This document shows positions 9,057 through 20,937 of a stretch of DNA of 64,000 bases, piece by piece. The translations under genes and the position numbers were made by a program. Each line of letters opens with the position of its first letter. The stretch's first letter is position 1. The notes under the pieces were generated by a model. That model had not been told where the DNA came from. It saw nothing but the letters and a program-made list of their open reading frames with translations, and did no database searches. Source of the DNA: Opeltia flavorubescens (taxonomy: Eukaryota > Ascomycota > Lecanoromycetes > Teloschistales > Teloschistaceae); contig KE546966.1 in the NCBI GenBank assembly GCA_000442125.1, positions 1,345,954 to 1,409,953 on the forward strand. The letters are read 5' to 3'.

Positions 9057-10037
9057 ACTAGTCTCGACCGATTGATAAGCAGATAGATGACTGCATATAG
9101 CTTCCGAGCAAAGATGTATGCAGATTGCAAGACGAACGATGGTCAAGGTTGCTGATGTCGTATATCGTGAACAATGCGGTCAACCCGCGCTTGACGCATA
9201 TCGCAAAGGGACAAGGATGGCACATTATTATTCTCAGCCGACGCCCTCCTTCCGCTTCTACTGCGCTTTCGAAAGTGAGTGGGGCCGAAGAAAGGAGAAA
9301 AGGCCTCACACCGTGTCAATATGTAAGCAAAACCCATATTGACGGAATAAAAGATTTGATCTGGTCGTACGTCTTCACTATTCGAGCAAAAGAGAGTGGT
9401 AAAAAGTGCAAGAACAGTGTTGAGATGACTACGGCCTTTGATACATAGTAACGTCGGGGATTAGTCTCCCAATGAATAGGGAACGAATACTTGATAGCGG
9501 GTGATGGAATGTTGATGAAAGTATTGGCTATTTGATCAACTCACATCTTAAAGTAGCCTTAAAGATCTCTTTGTATATTTACTCCCTTACTATTCACATC
9601 TTGAGCGTGGACTGCTCGTACTACCATTGACGTTCCGTTGGCCCGGGGCCATTTACACGTAGTCTGCTTTGTTCTATATACAACCAAATCATCCACTTTT
9701 CTTTCATAAAGTCATTTCTTCGTGATATATTTGTATCCTTACCATCTCTGCGCACTGTTCGATCTGTCTGGATGACGGACGTAGCATGTGTAATCCTGTA
9801 TTTTGGTCTGGAGTCCATTACCCTAGACAACTCTAGCACAATAATCGGACTAATACGAGCGAGTTCTCGGAAGAGTGTCTCGAGGACTTTGCTCAGGATC
9901 TTGGCCTCTAATCTGTAGACGTCGTACCCCAGATCAGTCGCAGGCAGAAGGATCCATGAGGATTGCGCTGCACTCCTTGCTTTACAGAATCATTTCAACC
10001 CAACAAGAGGCTTTCATATTTGCAACAAGATTCTTGC
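9057..10037. other. Spacer without supported gene
   Basis: About 980 bp upstream of the secreted-protein gene. Several 60-105-codon frames exist on both strands but none has domain character or splice continuation. Confidence 0.4.
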
Positions 10038-10946
10038 TTAGGTGGAGCTCTGAAGGTCGTGGTCAGAAGAGTTCGTGCTATAGGCCGCACTGTCTGAACG
10101 AATCTCCGCCGGCAAAGTAGCCCCCGAAGGAGCCGTTGAATGATTGGCTTGCGGTATGGAATCTTCGTCATCCACAGGCCTCCATATCCAATCCCGACCA
10201 CGCCGTTTTCGCCGTCCGAATACACCGTCAGACTTGTCCAGCCTTCTTTGGTCCAACGTCGTCTTCTTTCCCGCTGCCGTCGTGCTTTCAAGTTCCATGT
10301 TTTCCGCTCCATCCATATCTGAGTCCGAGAGAACAGGGGTTGGTATCAGCTCAATAAGACTTTCAGGAAATGAGACCCGCTTAGGAAGTTGAAAGATTCG
10401 CTTCGGCGGCCTGTTGGGATAATTCGCAAGGTACCGCTTGGGTATTGGGCTGTTGCGTAGGATACTCTTCGCACCTATTGCTAGCGTATATGGGGCTGTG
10501 CTGGCGAACGGGGATGTAGGACCAGACGAGAGAGTGGAAATTGATGAAGATGAGGACGCGGTGTGTGGGGCGGGTCTCTCCTGCTGGCTTAATTTGGTGA
10601 AGGCGTCGTCCGTACGAGGGTTCGCAGAAACAGGGGTGGGTGGTGGAGGTTCGAAGGCGTTGTCGTACTTGTTGCGAAAAGTGGTGGGAGAGTCTACTAC
10701 TTTGGAGAGATGGCTCAAAGCCGTCCTCGAGCGATCGCTAGCGGGCAGTGTGGACAGTGTCGAGGTCTGCAAGGACAGCTTCGGACGTTTGGGTGCTACT
10801 GGCCGAGGAGCTGGCATCGTGGACATGATGGCACTTGCCGAGGCAATATTTGCCTGCGATATAGTGGCAGGATCTTGGAGCAAAGAGGGCGTCACTGGTT
10901 CTGGGAGGCGCGGAGCTGTGTAGGAAGATGATTGTATGGCCAGCAT
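10038..10946 (-). CDS. Unknown disordered protein with RVxF motif
   Basis: A single exon of 302 aa. It is rich in Ser, Pro and Thr and probably mostly disordered. A conserved-looking core near residues 160-205 has the form SILRN...PKR...LPKRVSFPESLIEL. The KRVSF element matches the protein-phosphatase-1 docking consensus [RK]x(0-1)[VI]x[FW], suggesting a PP1-binding regulator. A basic cluster (GRRKRRGRDWIW, about 245-256) could be a nuclear signal. An upstream exon cannot be excluded, but the ATG at 10946 reads directly into the frame. No function is assigned beyond the motif. Confidence 0.6.
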   Translation of the reverse strand: MLAIQSSSYTAPRLPEPVTPSLLQDPATISQANIASASAIMSTMPAPRPVAPKRPKLSLQTSTLSTLPASDRSRTALSHLSKVVDSPTTFRNKYDNAFEPPPPTPVSANPRTDDAFTKLSQQERPAPHTASSSSSISTLSSGPTSPFASTAPYTLAIGAKSILRNSPIPKRYLANYPNRPPKRIFQLPKRVSFPESLIELIPTPVLSDSDMDGAENMELESTTAAGKKTTLDQRRLDKSDGVFGRRKRRGRDWIWRPVDDEDSIPQANHSTAPSGATLPAEIRSDSAAYSTNSSDHDLQSST

Positions 10947-11903
10947 AGCTGTGGGTACATAGGAGACATCTGATTCTGGTGTGAATGGACGACACAGTCG
11001 GTCAAGAGGAAGTCATAGGCATTTCGTAATGGGCGTCCAGCGTAATTGTCGGGAGTGGCGTCGATAGAGAGCGGTTGAAGGGAAAGACGGGAATCGCTTG
11101 GCTACAATAGTCAAGCTGAGACAAGTCCTTCGACACGAAACAGTCCTGAAGTTGTCGGCAAAAGAAGTCGAAGACTGAAGAGCGACAGGGAAAGTAGAAG
11201 GGGTATAAATCAAAAAGCCGCCCGGAAACGCGCAATCATAAAACGAAATTAGCAGAGATATAGTGTTATACGATGTACAAGAAAAGAAAACAGCAAGGAG
11301 GGGGTTGAGTGATTAATTCCAAGGTCGATTTTGAGTTGCGTGTCGGCCATTCCAATTCCCCACAGATTGCGAGCAGTTGATTGGGATGATGGACGCTTTA
11401 GGAGGCAAAAGTTTCTATATCCGTCTCCCTCCTAAAACCGAAGAGGTTTAAATCCCGTTCGATCTCCAACACCTTCGAAAGATTTGAAGACGCAGAGGCC
11501 TGTAAGCGCCCATCTTTAATTGCCACAGCTCCACACCTTCACCTCGACATCTGCCATTATTCATCCTCCAGCCAATCACAATGCCATCGCTCTTTCCCTC
11601 CCACGTGCCCTCGACTCTGATCACCAACACCGAAAAGACCGAGTTTGCCGACCGTTCGTCGTCTGCAATCTCCGACTCCCCGCCTTGCCACCGAAGAATT
11701 CTCGCTCCGAGACAACTGAAAATAGTCATTGCTATGCTATGGGACAAGAATCAATGTGCTCCAAAAATATTCTTCGCTGCCTTCAAGTCTTGCCGATAAT
11801 AATACTCCTCCAAAACATCTCAGCCGTAATGTACAACAAGACCTCTCGCTGTTCCGCAATTAGAATGCTATCTCTTCTGCCTAGCATACTTATGATAATC
11901 TTC
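10947..11903. other. Spacer between two minus-strand genes
   Basis: About 950 bp covering the presumed promoter of the RVxF protein and the terminator of the SMP-C2 gene. A tRNA-like T-arm look-alike near 11447 has no matching acceptor or D arm. Confidence 0.4.
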
Positions 11904-14900
11904 CTATGTCCCTGTCTCGGTCTCCACTGTCGGCTCCCTCCCTCCAAGTCCACCAGTCAACTTATGCTGCATCTTCTTCATAGAAAATTTGGCCTCATCC
12001 TTTGCAAACGCCAGGTTCTGTATCCCATGTCAGCCCTCCGCCATCAAAACGTCACGTGCAGTCAATCTTCGGCACTTACCCTGACTGGTTTCCACTGCAT
12101 CAGCCCCCGGCCTCTTCTCCTCTCGCTTTTCTTATTTGCCACTTCCCTATGCTTCTCTTCTTGCTTGCTCTCTCCGTCCCCTTCTCCATCCTGATCGCCG
12201 TTCCGTTTTGTACCCGAGCCGTTTACCCCGTTAGTATCATTGGCACCGTGGATGCCTAGGTCTTCCGAGTCCGAATCGCTGCTATTATCATCCAAGTTAT
12301 CGTCGTCCGAGCTTGGATTGTACGGATCGTGCACAGGTTTGTCCCTCCCAGGCTCCGCCCTCTTCCTTCCGCTCGAATCCATGTAAGCCTTAGGGTCATG
12401 GCTGAACGCGCCACTCCAGTCCTCCCCGTCTTTGCTGAGCCACTTCTTCCTTTCTTCCGGATCAGCCTCCTTCAATACGTCTCTGGCCTCCGTAAGACTC
12501 TGGTCGTGAAGTTCCTGCGTCTTGGCTGGCATTTCTTTGTTGACTTTCTGATGCCGGACCCCCTCAGCTAGACAGGCTTCCCATGTCTCATACGTCTCCC
12601 GTGAATCATTGTCATGGACGAAATGCTCATGGTCTTCGTCCGTGCCTGCCTTGAACTGGCAACGGAACTGCAAGCGGCCAACTTCTTGAAGATCTTCGAG
12701 TCCAACTACCTGACTGCCCGCAACACTTTCTTCCGTCAAGTAATTTTGTGTAAGGCGAGATCCATTCTTGGTAGTCCAGATAGGAATGTTGATGTCAGTA
12801 ACCGTATTATCGACAAGGTGGTGCAGCCAGAGCACCGAATAAGCTGCCGCTCCTCGTTTGCCTGCTACGTGGTATTCAAATATGACGGGTGATCGATAAC
12901 GGAATTTGACTGGGAGCCGCACATTGTGCTTTCCCTCCTTTTTGGCTATATCAAAAAACATGCCGTCGCCCTCGGGCAAGCTTCGACATTGAGTTCTTCC
13001 AATCACGCCACTGCTACCACCAGTTCGCATCTTCAGCTTCGCATGAGAGTGGTAGTTGAGAGCTAAGATTTTTTCAGATGTGAACTCGAAGGTCCCGACG
13101 TTCCAGCCAAGCATATTAGGAGGAAGGCGAGTCTCCACACTTCGGAAGAGAAGGGATATCCTAATACGTCCAAACCCTGCTGATAGTCAATATCATCTTC
13201 TGTGGAAAATCAGCCATAGTCACATACCTATGCCACCATCTAATGGGTACCACCTGGTGACTTGAGAGCTCGTCTGCAGGATATCGGAGAGTCGCAAGGG
13301 AACGACCCCAAGAATTGGATCATGTTCCCTGTGTCGGGAGTCTCGCACTGTAACGGTAACAATGCCAGATCGCCAATCGCGCATGAATCTCTCAGTTCCA
13401 GCATTGAAGATCGGTTTGCTGGTTACAACCTTCGCACGAGTACGATACACTAACTCGTCGTCAAATAGAATCGTGCAATAGCTGCTAGGTAATTTCTTGT
13501 TTTCTTCGTCCGTGCTCTCCCCTGCTGCCTTAGCTGGTTCATATTCACGACCTTTTCTGTTCCCATCGCTACCCTGGATATTTTCAAGCTCGAGGTTGAC
13601 GATTTGGTGAATGACGATACTGCAAACACCGCTGGGCCATAGTGGATCAGGTGGCGTATGAGCCACTGCATCCTTCTCTTCGGTATCCAGCGTGCCTTTG
13701 TCGTCCTGGAACTCATCCTTGTCTTTAAGTTCTTTTGGTAGGCTTGGATTTTTCCCGTCGGTCCTCAAAGCTGGTCGGAATTGTGGCTTGCCGAAATACC
13801 CTACCTCCCAATGTAACTCCCCGGGCATATCACTGTCAGCCTCCATTCCACTAAGCTTTGATACTTGAGGATACATCTTTCCAGGATGTTGTATCATCTT
13901 CTGCATCGAGAGCTCGATTTTCCCAACGATATCATCAGCACTGGATCGATCGGAATCCCACAGCTCCACACTAAGCTGTTCATCTGCTTTGATCAATTCA
14001 GGGGTTACCAGAAGCCTAAAAAAGTCAGTACTGGTGCCATGATCGCGAACAAGATCCCTCTTCCATATAGGGTCCCAACTTACGCTGCAGTCTCTTCCCA
14101 TATGGGATTGAGGTCATCGGTGATCACCCTTGTGCAATACATTGGTTTTCCGTACTTGGAGAACGACAGAGTGATATAGGGATCGGAGCCACCATGTTTA
14201 CTGCCGCGCTTGTCTTGTTTGCTCAAACCAGTGGCGCGATGGATCCTGATCCACATAACACCAAGGGCAAGGACGTCCTTTTGAACGTCGTCGCCCTGCA
14301 GAATGGCACCTACGTCAATCGACATGGATTTTGGAGCGACGTACATGCTCGCAGCCGCGCCGATCGCGTAATTCACGAAGTTAGAGATCAAGGGCAGATT
14401 GAGAATATTGACTCCCTTCTGGACCATTGGAATACAGCCAGCCTGGACTTGTGGCAAACCCATAAGGGTGAAGGTAAGAGTTTTCAGGAACNGCGGTTCT
14501 GGGGTCATTTGTAGCCGCAATCGTACTGTGCCAACGAGACCTTGTAACTCAACGAAAATAGGTAATGGTACTCCGAAAAGCCCCTTAATTCCTAGGTAGA
14601 AGACGAGCTGCATGTGCATGTTCCGTGCCTTGGACGAGGAATCTGCGCCACTGGGCTTCGCATGATACGCAAACGAGGCCTCCAGATTGTAATAATCTCC
14701 ACCTTCCTCGTCTGCAGCAGCTTCTTGGGGGTCTTTGGTTTTTTTGTTCTCGGCATGAATGCTTTCCTTGAGCTCCTTCACGTGGGTGTCGGGTAGAGCT
14801 CGCAAGCTCAGAATACGGATTGGGTTACTGCCCTGATTGATCTCGGCGACCCTGACGTTTTCGATGACTCCCGGCACTGAGGCACCCATTACATCCTCGA

Positions 14901-15855
14901 GCATGTCCGCCACACCTGCAAACATTTCTGGATTGATCAGACCCCATACGATCCCGAGCAACGTGTTCATCCATTCGACAGACTCAGGTAGAAGATTGGC
15001 AACGGCCTACATCAAATCAGTAACGCAAAGTTTTAACCAAAAGGACGAACAAGTTGCGTGATATATGGCGGTACTGACCGTTTCGCCTCTCGATTGTTCA
15101 CTTGACCACTCTACTTCTCTGCCACTTCGAACAACCTCCTTCATCCACAGCCAAATCCCTGAAGCGATAAACATTGAGGTAGGAATTAATCCTTTCAGTG
15201 AACCTCCGAACATTTTGCCCAAAATGATGATTGCTAGGCATACCCCTATACAAAGACCACCAGCTCTTTTTTCCAGCATGGCAAACATTGGCTCGTAAGA
15301 AACGGACGGTGTGGGGTGAAAAAGGATATTCGTTTTCTCGCCGTGGATTGGCACATCCGATGTACTTCCCTCAGCGACAGGATCCGGAGGTGCGGTGATA
15401 TCCTGATTGTGGCCATATTCAGGGTTGGCTTGCGAAGAGTCCGTTTTGACTGTGGCATCCTTGCCTAAGTTGACATTTGGTACGGATAGCTGGGGATCCT
15501 CAACAGCCTTCATGAAACTGGCATCGACGTCCTCAATTTGCACCTCTTTCTGGGTGGTGGGATCGCGTACAGTCCTTCGAGTTCCCTCTTTACCAGCTTT
15601 TGATACCTGATGAGGTTTGGCTTCACCTCTACCCTGGCCTGTTTTGCTAGCATCGTCTAATTTTTGATCTCGTTCTCGTTTGTCTTTGTCAAGGTTCTGG
15701 ACGAAGGTCTTTATATCTGGGATTTTGTTCTTCCCTAGTATGAAACGTCAATTAGTAGTCGAAAAGTAAGTAGAAATAAAGTTGGACAGATATTTGACAA
15801 CGTTTAACTCACCGCTGTAGTAGCCTCCAGGTTTATGCTGTTGTTGTTCGGCCAT
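11904..15855 (-). CDS. Mug190/tricalbin-like SMP and C2 domain protein
   Basis: Six exons: 15855-15813, 15734-15079, 15006-14084, 14015-13228, 13179-12080, 12017-11904 (introns 78, 72, 68, 48, 62 nt), giving 1207 aa. This is close to the size of S. pombe Mug190. Order of parts: a charged N-terminus; a hydrophobic hairpin (about 172-212) that would anchor it in the ER; an SMP lipid-transfer domain (about 235-480); a first C2 domain with GGSDPY and LNPIWEE (about 480-620); a second C2 domain (about 665-800); an acidic linker; and a conserved short tail with MQWKP and, in the last exon, a GGREP-like end. SMP-C2 proteins tether the ER to the plasma membrane and move lipids, with Ca2+ or lipid control through C2. 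One ambiguous base (14492) falls in exon 3 and leaves one residue unknown. The short last exon is easily missed. Confidence 0.85.
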
Positions 15856-17383
15856 TGCGTTAGCAGTTCAGGAGAGCTTCCCCACCCAAAGCCAAAATGA
15901 TTACTCTACGCCAGCAGAAAATTGTCTACCGTGGACTTATCATTAGCACAAACTTTCTTTTGGATAGAAAAGAGCCTATGCAAAAATCTCGCAGATCGTG
16001 AAATATTAGGTGAGCAATGGTAGTCGGAATTCACACATCCATGAAAGTTGGACGCAAAGCGCTTTCCTGGGCAATAATTCACCAAACCGTAAGTGGATAG
16101 GATGATGGTATGCATGACGTCAGACCGTGGCTTTCTCATCTCAATAGGGAAATGTGCACAAATACCCCCTTTTGGACCCTTGCACCACGTTTGTTTTGGG
16201 CTGAACAGAATATCATTGCTGTATCTACAAGTAGTTGCCTCTTGGTAATTCGTTTTGAAAGTGTCAAAGGACTATCCTCTGCTGATGCGGCACGTATTCA
16301 GCGGTGCCGCTAGATGACGGCGCTCCCATACCACGCTGACCCAGACTGTACTCCCGCGAAGTAGCTGAGTTGGCTATGGAAGTTTTATCGCTTACTTACA
16401 TTGGGATTTCTACATAAGTCCAGTATCTAGCACTTCAATAACCAGGGAATTGCTATTGCTGCTATGGCATTCAACAGGACAATCCCATTCGATCTCGAGA
16501 ACATGCTTGCTACAGAGAGAAATTCCTCGACAACGATTTTTTGTGCCCTGAGTCTCGACCTGAAAGTCTGTTTGTCAAAAAATTCTCAGTCATGCTATTC
16601 GATGGTAGTAGCAGATATCCTACAAGAGGTCCAGCTAGAGATGGGACCATAGGTCAAGGATCGGTCGATTGCCAACTACTAGTGAATATGCGGATCAGAC
16701 GTGAGATGAATAGTACTTCTAGAAATTTGCCGACAATCCGAGGAACGGAAAGATGATTGTACCAGCCAGAGAAATAGGATAATTGCCGGGCTTTTCTTCC
16801 ACTTGGCAATCCCATATGGACCGAAGCCCTAGAACAATATGTCTCATCGTAGCATCTTACCCCTGCTGGGGCCTGTGTTGTACATGTCTTCGTCGAGCTG
16901 GATTGTTGGAGATTCCTTTTCCCACGTGGGGAACCCGATGATCTGAAGATGCCGCAAGAAACCACTCCACTTCGAGCCGCACTAATAAGGTGCGAGAAAT
17001 TGGCTACGCAGGGGTATCCCAGCCGAAAATAAATGGAAGCCCAGTTCCTAAATCGTTCGCCTCTGAATCTTCGCTAGTCGATGCCACTGACGTCTCAAGC
17101 TTGAACGCTTATTTGAACGAGTGGTGTCAGTGAGGAGATGACACGGGATATGCACAAAATAGCGTACGAGAAGTGCAACGCTTATCCTGGCAAGAACCAC
17201 AGAAGCACACTGTACTTAATCCTTCGTGGCTAGGCCGACTACGGCTGCGTTTGAGAAGATGGAGAAGGATTGAGTGGACCGTTCTAGCGCGACGAAGATC
17301 AGCTTGCGATTCAGATACAAAGCTGGGGGAGCACCAGAACAAGATGTGTTCATTGTCGTCTAAGGCAGTCCCGTACGCTCGTT
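15856..17383. other. 1.5-kb divergent spacer
   Basis: Lies between the SMP-C2 gene (leftward) and the rhodopsin-domain gene (rightward). Frames up to 103 codons occur, without domains. It presumably contains both promoters; no repeat or transposon remnant was recognised. Confidence 0.45.
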
Positions 17384-18847
17384 ATGGCGACTCCCCAGCA
17401 AGGAATCATCCCCGCTCCTCCTGGAGTGACGCCTGATTTCGATCATCCTATCTCGCACGCTCGATCGATGGTCGTTGCCTGTATTGTTTGTCCAATCCTC
17501 GCGGCCGCATTCGTTGGCGCACGCGGCTTGTCAAGAACACTCGGGAAAAGCTGGGGTTGGGACGACTGTGAGACATGATCCTTCTCGCCATCGTCATTGA
17601 CAGTATTCGGTTGACCGAATTTGGTAGATACTGCTATCCTTTCGCTCGTATGCCATTTCTATATACTTCTTTACTTTTCCGACAACCCCAGGAGCTGATT
17701 TCGCCAGGCCGCTTCAATTGCGTTCTCTGCAGTCTGTATCATATGTAGGTTGAGACTCAACTGTCCTTTCGATCTATGCTTTATGCTTATTTTTCTGCCA
17801 GCTGAGCGCTATGGGGTCGGAAAACACGCGTGGGAAGTGCGAGTGGAACTTCTCACTCCATTCCTGAAGGTTGGTTTTGTACTGTCTTATAGAATCTTTT
17901 AAGCAAAATTCCTAACGGACCACGCTTCAGTATGCGTATACGCAATCACTCATCTATACCGTGGGGATATACCTCGCCAAACTGTCAATTCTCCTCCTTT
18001 ATTATCGGGTGTTCGGCATCAATCAGCATTTCCGATGGGCTGTCCACGCAGTGACCGTCATGTGGACGGTATATTCGATCATCGGCGCCCTTCTCATCGT
18101 CTTCGAATGCATTCCAATACACAAATCATGGGACCCATTGACCCCGGGACATTGTATATCGCTCATTAACATCGCCGTGGCTGGCGGGTATATCTACATT
18201 ATCACCGATTTCTTGATCCTTTTCATGCCAACGCCTATGATCTGGGGTCTGAATTTGCCGAAGAAAATGAAATTGGCAGTCGTTGGCATCTTCGCCACAG
18301 CTACCTTGTAAGCGCTGCCAGATCTTCCTTTCTTCGACTAGCTGACAATCCGGCGCAGTGCGTGCGTTACAACAATAATACGTCAGGTCGAAATCGTCAG
18401 CGCTCAGCCCAACACCGACGCTACCTGGCTTAATTCCAACAGTCTTCTTTGGTTGTATGTTGCTCCCGGTTCGTAAATTTTGATGATATTGACGCGGCAC
18501 CTAGGTGCATCGAGTTGAACACCGGGATTATCTGCGGGTGCATGACAACATTGAAGCCACTGCTGCGAAAGACCGTCTGGAAAGCGGATAGGGATTCACG
18601 TCTGGTAAACCATTACGACTACCACACTCGATCTGGCCTCAAAACTCCCTCTCACAACAGACCGATCGGTGATGGGTTGATGGATGCGAGCTATATCGAG
18701 TTGGGACCCCCAGGTACCAACAGGGACGTGCACATTGCCGCTGATACATCACGGCCAGCGAAAGCCTGGCATGGGCATGGGAACGGCGCGATTGTTAAGA
18801 CAGAGACCTTTGGACAGGACGTCACCTATGAAGATCATAATATTTAG
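17384..18847 (+). CDS. Fungal rhodopsin-domain integral membrane protein
   Basis: Seven exons: 17384-17567, 17628-17647, 17708-17744, 17802-17869, 17931-18307, 18359-18454, 18505-18847. All introns are 50-61 nt and the frame holds throughout, giving 374 aa. Exons 2 (20 nt) and 3 (37 nt) are tiny and easily missed. The product has about seven membrane spans and the family hallmarks: a WDDY motif at the end of the first cytosolic loop, YGVGKH in the second extracellular loop, the LAKLSILLLYYRVF helix, a GHC in the outer loop, and an IIxxC...LKP end of the last helix. This large Pezizomycotina family (SAT4/PTH11-like, without a visible CFEM domain here) includes putative surface receptors; ligands are mostly unknown. 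Confidence 0.9.
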
Positions 18848-19348
18848 AGGTAAGCCCGGCTAATCGAATGAGAGCAGTCTCTCATTTCGCAATGTAAAAA
18901 TATGAACAAAAAAATAGAAACTAAAAAAAAAGACCCGAATGCCGACTCAAGAACGATTCTATTTCATTGGACTTTTAGCATCTTCGACCAGCCATCGCTC
19001 GCGGTAGGAAGGTAACATGTTCAGCAAGCTTATTAAATCTTTACCTCTTTTTCGTCTGCCTTGTAACGGAGGGAATGCTGCACGCTTATTGTCCGTTGTA
19101 CTTGACTACTCACTCGTACTGAACTTAAAAAAATCGGCCTCGTCAGCTCGGCCACAAGTCCGGAAACGTGTAGCTTTACAGAAATGGTTGGTAGATGACA
19201 TACGACCGATTTCTCTGCTCATTTTCTCTAACTACCATTGCGTTCCACGGAGGAGACAGGACGATATTGTTCAGATTATTAAAACAATGATCCCAGAAGT
19301 CGTCAAATACAACATCGTGTGCGATACAGATACTACCGTACAAGCTCT
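18848..19348. other. Convergent 3' spacer
   Basis: About 500 bp between the stop codons of the rhodopsin-domain gene and the deacetylase gene. A-rich runs at 18894-18931 probably serve 3'-end formation. Confidence 0.5.
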
Positions 19349-20937
19349 TCAATCGGCAATCGTCCCCTCATCATCATCCGCCTTACTCCAAACTCTCCTC
19401 CCGGCAACCCACGTCTCCTCCACCTCACCCCCCTCCCCCAGAACCACAAAATCCGCCCTTCTCCCCACCTCCACAAACCCCCTATCCTGCACGCCCATCA
19501 TCTGGCTTACATTTTCCGTCGCGCACCTCACCCCCTCCGCCAAACTGCACCCGGACCATCTGACAAGATTCCTCACGCACTCGTCAATGCCGCAGCAACT
19601 TCCGATCAACGTATCCGTACCCTCGATGGTGACCCTGTTACCTACTTTCCGCTGCTGGTGCGGGATCTGCGCGTTGCCTGGGTGCAGGCCGTCGCGCAAG
19701 CCGGCGAGCTCGATGGAATCGGTGATGAGGATGCATTTTTGGGGGTTGGAGCGGAAGGCGAGGGTCAGGGTGGAGGGGTGCAGGTGGATGCCGTCTGCGA
19801 TTACAGAGTAGTAGGGTGGTGTTGGCTTTGCTTCTGCTCTTCTGTTTTCGGCTTCTTCGTTTACTTCTTTGTCTAAGGGAGAAGAATCTGAGGATAGTGC
19901 AATTAGGCCGGCGAGGCCGGGGGAACGATGGTGAAGGGGCTCCATGGCGTTGAAAACGTGGGTTAGGCATGTTGCGCCGGACTTGATGGCCGAGTGGCCG
20001 GTGGAGTATGTGGCCGCGGAGTGGCCCAGGGAGACGCGTATATCTCTAGACTGGACCAGATCGGAAATGAGGTCGGTTGCGCCGGAAAGCTCAGGGGCAA
20101 CGGTGACGAGTTTGACAGACGAAGTGTTGCCGTAGATGTCGGAAATGGAGGACTGGGATGGGGTTTGCATAAGTGAAGCATCTGGTGCATTACCTCAGCG
20201 GTTCATTTCTGCTGAGGGCATCATGTGTATGTACAGTGAGCGCCTTTCTTGGAAGGGTTCAGGAACGGGCCCTCGCAGTGTGCACCAAGCAGAGTGGCTC
20301 CGCCATCGAAAGATCGTGGTCTGAGGAGTGGAAGTATCTGAAAGGGAGACTTAGTATGATAGAGTACGAAGTCTTAAGGGTTGCAGTCAACTCCTGAAAG
20401 GCCTCATTTTATTAAGCCACTATTGGGTCGGTCAAGACACCCAATGACCAATATAATCGCGAAAGTAGATCGATGTTTCTCATTCAAGTGTCCTATATAT
20501 CTCTATCTTCAACAAGTATTTCCCTCCGCCATGCCTCGCAACTTTTTTCATTGCGCTATGAAGAGAAAGGCGAAACATGTTTGACATGAGGGTGTTCTAC
20601 TTGCCTTCTTATACAAGTCCTTGTCCACTGTCGGCACAGTGGCCCACCAGCCTCCAACGCCTCTTTTCACCATCCATCTGCTTACCTTCTCCAGATTCTG
20701 GAGATATTCATCGTCGTCAGTATAGTTCGTGAAATGCACACCGACACAGCCATTGGTCTGAAGCTCTAGGAAGGCAGGAGCGAGGACGCGATTTTGGATA
20801 TCGACCGTTTTAACGTCTGCTGTCTGGGGAGAAGCTACAATCAAGCCAGTGGTCGTATCTACAAATACGGATTGCGGAGCGAGAATAGCACCGTCATGGC
20901 AGACTCGAGCGCTGGTGAAGGCAAGGGTGGCCATCAT
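19349..20937 (-). CDS. nagA: N-acetylglucosamine-6-phosphate deacetylase
   Basis: Catalyses GlcNAc-6-P to GlcN-6-P plus acetate, the first committed step after GlcNAc phosphorylation in amino-sugar catabolism, in the cytosol. Exons 20937-20605, 20337-20235, 20181-19349 give 422 aa. Family motifs: HCEGPF metal-binding segment (exon 2), SLGHS and LTHVFNAM histidine sites, ADGIHLHP, and the ITDSIE strand carrying the catalytic aspartate. The first intron (20338-20604) is 267 nt, far longer than others here, and has a GC donor (aag|gcaagt) instead of GT; no GT alternative keeps the frame through YKK|ILPLL. The second intron is 53 nt. It is divergent from acetyl-CoA synthetase, which can use the acetate produced. 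Confidence 0.9.
20338..20604 (-). other. GC-AG intron of the deacetylase gene
   Basis: The donor reads aag|gcaagt and the acceptor tttcag|ata. GC-AG introns are a known minor class and normally need a strong donor context, which is present here (AG before, AAGT after). Length 267 nt is about five times the local norm. Confidence 0.7.

Noticed and set aside
11401-11475. Possible tRNA because of a T-arm-like GGTTTAAATCCC
   Set aside because: No matching A box, acceptor stem or anticodon arm could be folded around it.
11520-12194. 224-codon plus-strand frame
   Set aside because: It overlaps, in antisense, the last exons of the SMP-C2 gene, whose frame, splice sites and family tail are convincing.
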